The notes below the pieces were generated by a model, which searched no databases, was not told the DNA's origin, and worked only from the letters and a program-made list of their open reading frames with translations. From NCBI GenBank assembly GCA_900767645.1, contig CAAFZY010000025.1:1-38731 (forward strand): a stretch of DNA of 38,731 nucleotides, in the 5' to 3' direction. This document shows, piece after piece, positions 34,220-38,731 of the stretch. How positions within the stretch are numbered: the stretch's first letter is position 1; every line of letters begins with the position of its first letter. This DNA comes from Alphaproteobacteria bacterium. Its GTDB lineage: Bacteria; Pseudomonadota; Alphaproteobacteria; RF32; CAG-239. Both the position numbers and the translations under genes were made by a program.

Positions 34220-35041
34220 ATGACAGATGATTATAACCGCAAAATTGAAGAACTCAGATTGAAAGCTCTCAAAATGGATGCAGTTGAAGTTGAAACTAAT
34301 ACAATCGGCGGAGACTCAGTCGATAAATTATGCTATGAGATGGCTAAAGCTTCATTTAACACAAACAAACCGGTAAAAGCTACATTTAACGGTAAAGAAT
34401 TTGTTATACCGGCATGTACTATTCCTTCAGAAGCAATAGAAGCATGGGTTGACCAGACCATGCATTTAGAAAATCGCAGTGAAGAAGATTTGAAATCTTT
34501 TATCGAAATGGATAAAGATGGGCAAGATTATGTAATTCATAGAGGTGACGACACTTCCAGAGAAATAATCAATAAAAAAGTATGTGATACGTTATTGCAA
34601 AAAAATCCGAATAATGCCGACCAACTTGATACAATCCAATTGATTGATGTATATTTTTTGCATTGGGGTGAGGAAAAGACCCCTGATTCGTTAAATTACC
34701 AAAAAATGATGACTGATTCGGCAAATCGTTATATGAACGGCGAAAAAACTTTTGAACCGACTGTTTATAATGTTTCAAAAATGAATAACTTACAAGAGCT
34801 GCTGGATCGTCAAGGTAAATATTCAGAGCAAGAAATTGAAGCAAGAATGTCGCAAACTGAAGTCGAAATGATGCAACGAGTTGACTTGAAAAAGATTGAT
34901 CATGATATACATGCTTTGAATTTTGTTGATAAAATTGCTGCAAAACATCCTGAAGAAAAATTGGCAACAACCTTGCACAAAGATATTTTGGATATAAAAC
35001 TGAGTAAATTAACTGAGCTGAAAGAATCTAATATCCGATAA
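34220..35041 (+). CDS. Hypothetical acidic helical protein, partner of the papain-like gene
   Basis: I recognise no family in this 273-residue product. It has no signal peptide or membrane segment and is rich in charged residues. Predicted helices are at both ends (DYNRKIEELRLKALKM; HKDILDIKLSKLTELK), and three cysteines lie in the first half. AGAGG lies eight bases before the ATG, and the three-base gap to the upstream gene plus the shared terminator indicate one transcript. The DNA looks more AT-rich than its neighbours, which might mean recent acquisition. A chaperone, inhibitor or co-effector of the upstream protein is possible; I cannot choose. Confidence 0.75.
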   Translation: MTDDYNRKIEELRLKALKMDAVEVETNTIGGDSVDKLCYEMAKASFNTNKPVKATFNGKEFVIPACTIPSEAIEAWVDQTMHLENRSEEDLKSFIEMDKDGQDYVIHRGDDTSREIINKKVCDTLLQKNPNNADQLDTIQLIDVYFLHWGEEKTPDSLNYQKMMTDSANRYMNGEKTFEPTVYNVSKMNNLQELLDRQGKYSEQEIEARMSQTEVEMMQRVDLKKIDHDIHALNFVDKIAAKHPEEKLATTLHKDILDIKLSKLTELKESNIR

Positions 35042-35056
35042 TACGAGAATTTTTTG

Positions 35057-35094
35057 AAACTCCCCTTGAGTATGTTGCTCAAGGGGAGTTTTTT
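35057..35094. terminator. Strong terminator between convergent genes
   Basis: AAACTCCCCTTGAG and CTCAAGGGGAGTTT form a perfect 14-base-pair stem with a 7-base loop, followed on the plus strand by a T-run. It ends the papain-like two-gene unit. On the minus strand a weaker T-rich tail may also help end the porin transcript. Confidence 0.9.
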
Positions 35095-35095
35095 G

Positions 35096-36232
35096 TTACA
35101 GCATTAAAGTAAAGCGCAGGCCGACGGCGGTGGCATAATCTGATTTTTGATTTAACGCCGGATTTATATAAAATTGCAAGTCAGGCGTAATGGTCAGCCG
35201 GTTGGCAAATCCCCAAGCCCAATATGCCTCAAAAACTTGTTCCGCGTCATGCGCCAAAGGTTCGCCGACCGCTGTTTCATTAATTTTGTTATAGGCGTAA
35301 CCCAGCCCTATTTGGTCTAAGTCATTGCGATTGAGCGGGTTAAGCCAAACCACGCCTGCTGCCCATGACTGTTCAATAGTGTCAATATGTCCGGAAACAC
35401 CGTTGACGCGGGCAAATACGTTCCATTTTTCACCGATGTTTTGCGATAAGTTTATTGACCAACCGTTTGTGGTTTGCGGTTGCAATTTAACTGCCGGTTG
35501 ATTATAGAGCAAAACTGAAAATTCCGCATCGCCGAGCCGGTTTGTCGGGGCGTATTGCGCTTGCGCAAAAGTGGTAAAGTGCTTGTCGTGAAGTTTGTTA
35601 AAACGCACGCTCACCGCGTCAGGGTTGGAGGCGTCTTGCGCACCGATGGCAAAACTCCAATCGCCTTTCGGAGCAATTTGCGCAAACACGCCGACGCCGG
35701 CGGTGGAATAAGTCGATGAGGCGTTTTGTGACAAGGCGTAGTTCATAAAGTTGACTTGCTGATTGGAATTGTATGGCGAACCGTCAAAGCTGTAAATCGG
35801 AAATTGACCGGCGTTTAATGTCAGCCAATCCATTTTGCCGCCAAGCTGCCATGAATAATATAATTCCACAAACTCGTTTGCATCATCGTCATAATCATTA
35901 ATGGCGTTGACCACGCCCATGCGGCTGCCGACGTCCGCAGCATTATGATTGCCGTAACGCACAATGTTATATGCCATATTAAGCGAGCCGGTGCCGTATT
36001 CGTTTTTAAAGTTGGTCCAAGTTAAATACGGATAAATATAAGCCTGAACGGAATTATATTTTCCGCTTGGCGCACCGCGCTGTCCCATCACCGAAATATC
36101 GACTCCGTAATCAATTCCGTAATTTTTATTAAGCCAATATTTGAACATGGAGTAATCGGAATTAAGGCTTTTGGCGTTGGCTTCCGCGCAGAACAAAGCC
36201 GCGGTTAAGGCGAGTATTGCTGTTTTTTTCAT
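35096..36232 (-). CDS. OprB-like outer membrane porin
   Basis: The 378-residue product has a signal peptide (KTAILALTAALFCAEANA) and alternating beta-strand pattern throughout. It ends in LTITPDLQFYINPALN and VGLRFTLML, with a terminal hydrophobic strand as in beta-barrels. These ends match carbohydrate-selective OprB-type porins; substrate specificity is not visible. AAGGA lies seven bases before the ATG. It stands alone, convergent with the papain-like unit and divergent from ruvA. Confidence 0.85.
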   Translation of the reverse strand: MKKTAILALTAALFCAEANAKSLNSDYSMFKYWLNKNYGIDYGVDISVMGQRGAPSGKYNSVQAYIYPYLTWTNFKNEYGTGSLNMAYNIVRYGNHNAADVGSRMGVVNAINDYDDDANEFVELYYSWQLGGKMDWLTLNAGQFPIYSFDGSPYNSNQQVNFMNYALSQNASSTYSTAGVGVFAQIAPKGDWSFAIGAQDASNPDAVSVRFNKLHDKHFTTFAQAQYAPTNRLGDAEFSVLLYNQPAVKLQPQTTNGWSINLSQNIGEKWNVFARVNGVSGHIDTIEQSWAAGVVWLNPLNRNDLDQIGLGYAYNKINETAVGEPLAHDAEQVFEAYWAWGFANRLTITPDLQFYINPALNQKSDYATAVGLRFTLML

Positions 36233-36394
36233 GATTATATCCTTTGCTTAAAATTAAATATGCCAACGATATAATCTTTGTTACGCTAAAAAAAAGAGGC
36301 GAGCAAAACATTGCAAAGGTAAATAAAAAATCTTGCGGGAGCGGCGATAATCGTATATGGTGCAAATAAACAGGCTGATAAAGGATTTAAAAGT

Positions 36395-37030
36395 ATGATT
36401 GCAAAATTACGCGGAATTGCCGACAGCATTTACGAAGACAGCTGTATTATTGATGTAAACGGCGTGGGCTATCTGGTGGCGGCGTCGTCTAAAACGTTGG
36501 CACGCTTAACTAAGGGCGCTGAAGTATCGTTGCTGATTGAAACAATTGTGCGCGAAGACAGCATTTCATTGTTCGGTTTTTATGACGCGTGGGAAAAAGA
36601 GTGGTTTAATACTTTAACCAAAGTGCAGGGTGTCGGCGCTAAAGTGTGTTTAAGTATTTTATCGGTGCTTTCGCCGTCACAACTTGCGCAGGCGGTTTCG
36701 GCGCAGGATAAAAGCTCGTTTTTGCGCGCTTCCGGAGTTGGCCCCAAATTGGCGGCACGGCTTATTACCGAACTTAAAGATAAAATTGTTACCGTTCCGA
36801 CCGGCGATGTTACGCTATCGGATATCAGCGACGAACAGACTGTGCCGGTACCCGCTGCGGCTCCGGCTGATGATACGGCGGAAGATGTAATTTCGGCTTT
36901 AATTAATTTGGGCTATCAGCGTTTGGAAGCCTATAAAGTTGTTTCTAAAATTTATGCCGACAACGCCGACAAGCCGGTTTCCGAACTTATCAGATTGGCG
37001 TTAAAAGAATTTGCCCGAAAGGATTTTTAA
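36395..37030 (+). CDS. ruvA: Holliday junction DNA helicase subunit RuvA
   Basis: RuvA binds four-way junctions and loads RuvB. The 211-residue product begins MIAKLRGIADSIYEDSCIIDVNGVGYLV (OB-fold), then helix-hairpin-helix segments VQGVGAKVCLSIL and ASGVGPKLAARLI. An acidic Ala/Pro linker (about 140-165) leads to domain III (DVISALINLGYQRLEAYKVV), which contacts RuvB. AGGA lies ten bases before the ATG. It is four bases before ruvB. ruvC, which often precedes it, is not adjacent here. Confidence 0.96.
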   Translation: MIAKLRGIADSIYEDSCIIDVNGVGYLVAASSKTLARLTKGAEVSLLIETIVREDSISLFGFYDAWEKEWFNTLTKVQGVGAKVCLSILSVLSPSQLAQAVSAQDKSSFLRASGVGPKLAARLITELKDKIVTVPTGDVTLSDISDEQTVPVPAAAPADDTAEDVISALINLGYQRLEAYKVVSKIYADNADKPVSELIRLALKEFARKDF

Positions 37031-37033
37031 GCA

Positions 37034-38110
37034 ATGGAAAAAGAAAGATTAGTCAGTCCCAAACCGCAGCCCGAAGATGAAAAAAACAACATTAACGCGC
37101 CTGTCAATACCCGTCCGGAGCATTTATCCGATTTTGTCGGACAAACGGCGGTTTGCAACAACTTGAAAGTTTTTATCGAGGCGGCAAAACAGCGCCGTGA
37201 AGCGCTTGACCATGTTTTGCTCTTTGGACCTCCGGGGCTTGGTAAAACCACGTTGGCTTCAATCATTGCCAAAGAGTTGGGAGTGGGGTTCAGAGCCACT
37301 TCCGCCCCGATGATTACCAAATCGGGTGACTTGGCGGCAATTTTAACCAATCTGGAACCGAATGACGTGCTGTTTATTGATGAAATTCATCGCCTTAATC
37401 CGGCGATTGAAGAGGTTTTGTATTCGGCGATGGAAGATTTTCAGCTTGATCTAATTATCGGCGAGGGGCCTTCCGCCCGTTCGGTGCGTATTGATTTGCA
37501 ACCGTTTACGTTGGTGGGCGCCACCACTCGTTCAGGTTTGCTTTCAACTCCATTGCGTGAACGATTCGGGATTCCGTTGCGGCTTGATTTTTATACTCAT
37601 GATGAGCTTAAAAAAATTGTGTTGCGTGGCGCCGGATTGCTCGGTATGCCTATTTCGGAAGCCGGCGCACTTGAAATTGCCAAACGCTCGCGCGGAACGC
37701 CGCGTGTGGCGGGTCGTTTACTGCGCCGCGTGCGTGATTTTGGCGCGGTTGGCGGCGGTACCGAAATTGATAATAAAATTGCCGATACGGCGCTCCGTAA
37801 TTTGGACGTTGATAATTACGGACTTGACGCCTTTGACCGCCGCTATTTAAAATGTATTGCCGTAAATTATGGCGGCGGACCGGTCGGTGCCGATACATTA
37901 GCGGCGGCATTATCGGAAGAGCGCGATACCATTGAGGAAGTGGTCGAGCCGTTTTTGCTGAAATTAGGATTTATTCAGCGAACCCCGCGCGGACGCATAA
38001 TTTCAGAATTAGGCTGCCAATATATGGGTATTTCCCGTTCCAAATTTAAGCGTGATGACAATCAGTTTGACTTGTTAAGCAACATTGAAAGGGTTGAAAA
38101 TGACTTATGA
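37034..38110 (+). CDS. ruvB: Holliday junction DNA helicase subunit RuvB
   Basis: RuvB is the AAA+ motor of branch migration. The 358-residue product has the N-terminal FVGQ motif, Walker A GPPGLGKT (65-72), Walker B with DEIHR (116-120), sensor 1 GATTRSG, the arginine-finger region LRERFGI, and a winged-helix C-terminal end with QRTPRGR. It has the standard length. Its last 11 bases overlap the start of ybgC, so the three genes form one operon. Confidence 0.97.
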   Translation: MEKERLVSPKPQPEDEKNNINAPVNTRPEHLSDFVGQTAVCNNLKVFIEAAKQRREALDHVLLFGPPGLGKTTLASIIAKELGVGFRATSAPMITKSGDLAAILTNLEPNDVLFIDEIHRLNPAIEEVLYSAMEDFQLDLIIGEGPSARSVRIDLQPFTLVGATTRSGLLSTPLRERFGIPLRLDFYTHDELKKIVLRGAGLLGMPISEAGALEIAKRSRGTPRVAGRLLRRVRDFGAVGGGTEIDNKIADTALRNLDVDNYGLDAFDRRYLKCIAVNYGGGPVGADTLAAALSEERDTIEEVVEPFLLKLGFIQRTPRGRIISELGCQYMGISRSKFKRDDNQFDLLSNIERVENDL

Positions 38111-38543
38111 TGTTCCGGCGCCAAGCGGCAAAATGTTTGGCAAAACCTTTGTTTTTCCGGTCAGAATTTATTACGAAGATACTGATGCCGGCGGGATAGT
38201 TTATTACGCCAACTACTTAAAATTTGCCGAACGGGCGCGGACGGAGTTTTTGCGTTATATAGGCGCGGCTCATCAGCAAAACGCGTTACAGGAAGATATG
38301 TGCGGTTTTGTGGTGCGTCATGCCGAAATTGATTATCGCGCTTCCGCCCGTTTAGATGACGCGCTTACCGTTTCTTGCACGGTCACGGAAGAAGGCGGCG
38401 CTTCCGCAGTTATGTATCAGGAAATTTGCCGCGGCGATGAGGTTTTGGCGGTAATAAATGTTAAAGTAGTGTATGTCAGCCTTGCTAAAAAGCGTCCTGT
38501 TAAAATCCCTGAAGATATCCGCACCCGCTTAAAAGGTCTGTAA
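38100..38543 (+). CDS. ybgC: YbgC-type acyl-CoA thioesterase
   Basis: The 147-residue hotdog-fold product carries the family motif RIYYEDTDAGGIVYYANY (catalytic Asp) followed by KFAERARTEFLR. YbgC proteins hydrolyse short acyl-CoAs and are linked to the Tol-Pal envelope system. ATG 38100 has AAGG eight bases upstream and overlaps ruvB; a TTG at 38085 is unlikely. In many proteobacteria tolQ follows, but here the next frame is on the opposite strand. Confidence 0.93.
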   Translation: MTYDVPAPSGKMFGKTFVFPVRIYYEDTDAGGIVYYANYLKFAERARTEFLRYIGAAHQQNALQEDMCGFVVRHAEIDYRASARLDDALTVSCTVTEEGGASAVMYQEICRGDEVLAVINVKVVYVSLAKKRPVKIPEDIRTRLKGL

Positions 38544-38544
38544 A

Positions 38545-38731
38545 TTACATTTTCCACAAAACCACAATGCTGCCGGCTGTTTTGTTTCCGATATGGAGCG
38601 AACATTCTTCCGATAATTTTTCAACGCTTAAGTCTTTAAGGCATTTTACGTTTGATTTACAATATTTATCACCCCAAAGCTCGCTGTGTCGGGCATCGTC
38701 AGTGTTGTATCCGCTTGAAGAATACACATAG
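38545..38731 (-). CDS. 3' end of an unknown gene entering from the right (partial)
   Basis: The frame is open from the window's right edge and stops one base from the ybgC stop, giving at least 61 C-terminal residues. It contains YSSSGYNTDD, a cysteine pair about 6 residues apart (KYCKSNVKC) and a third cysteine in SEECSLHIG, ending VVLWKM. There is no credible start inside the window. The pattern could be the tail of a pilin-like or other exported protein, but this is a guess; the family cannot be named from this fragment. Confidence 0.5.
   Translation of the reverse strand, partial: YVYSSSGYNTDDARHSELWGDKYCKSNVKCLKDLSVEKLSEECSLHIGNKTAGSIVVLWKM

Noticed and set aside
38549..38557. TTTTCCACA resembling a DnaA box
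   Set aside because: It is a single match lying inside the 3' end of a coding frame, with no cluster around it.

Overview
The window looks like chromosomal DNA of an uncultured alphaproteobacterium, moderately AT-rich. The reasons are the order mutM - small secreted protein - rpsT - dnaA - dnaN - recF, the divergent mfd/recG pair, a ruvA-ruvB-ybgC block, and a J-domain protein with an N-terminal Cys/His module that I know mainly from Alphaproteobacteria. The genes for very large, cysteine-rich, repeat-built secreted proteins suggest one of the little-studied host- or gut-associated lineages; that placement is inference. I saw no tRNA, rRNA, CRISPR array, insertion sequence or phage genes.

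Layout. (1) 1-7878: two giant cysteine-rich repeat genes face each other across a bidirectional terminator. The left one runs into the window edge, has three stop codons in its most 5' visible repeat, and shows no start or signal peptide. The right one is complete and has a signal peptide. (2) 7879-14397: a 368-base non-coding stretch, then recF, dnaN, dnaA, rpsT, a small secreted protein and mutM, all on the minus strand, with three clear terminators or promoters. The recF start is TTG and the dnaA start is downstream of the longest possible reading frame. (3) 14505-20814: J-domain protein, mfd (minus) and recG (plus). (4) 20799-23885: a four-gene minus-strand operon with a near-consensus promoter. 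It encodes two small cysteine-rich secreted proteins followed by two paralogous nucleotidyltransferase-fold proteins. (5) 23976-29183: a six-gene minus-strand operon: MlaE-like permease with STAS domain, MlaF ATPase, MCE protein, accessory lipoprotein, EamA-like transporter, alanine racemase. Its role is probably envelope lipid transport plus wall precursor supply. (6) 29320-33014: cyclophilin, then ATP-grasp ligase, inactive-transglutaminase/7TM protein and retropepsin-like lipoprotein. The last three are a known co-occurring set of unknown biochemistry. (7) 33188-35041: an unrecognised two-gene unit, one product being a membrane-targeted protein with a papain-like Cys-His-Asn arrangement. 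(8) 35096-38731: OprB-like porin, ruvA, ruvB, ybgC, and the 3' end of a minus-strand gene that sits where tolQ would usually follow.

The strongest candidates for something new are: the facing pair of repeat genes, one apparently headless and the other with a signal peptide, which could exchange sequence; a short cysteine domain with an LGY core shared by three secreted proteins at two loci; the fusion of that protein family into an operon with a nucleotidyltransferase pair; and the orphan Cys-His-Asn protein with its partner. All calls come from reading the sequence; no database search was possible.
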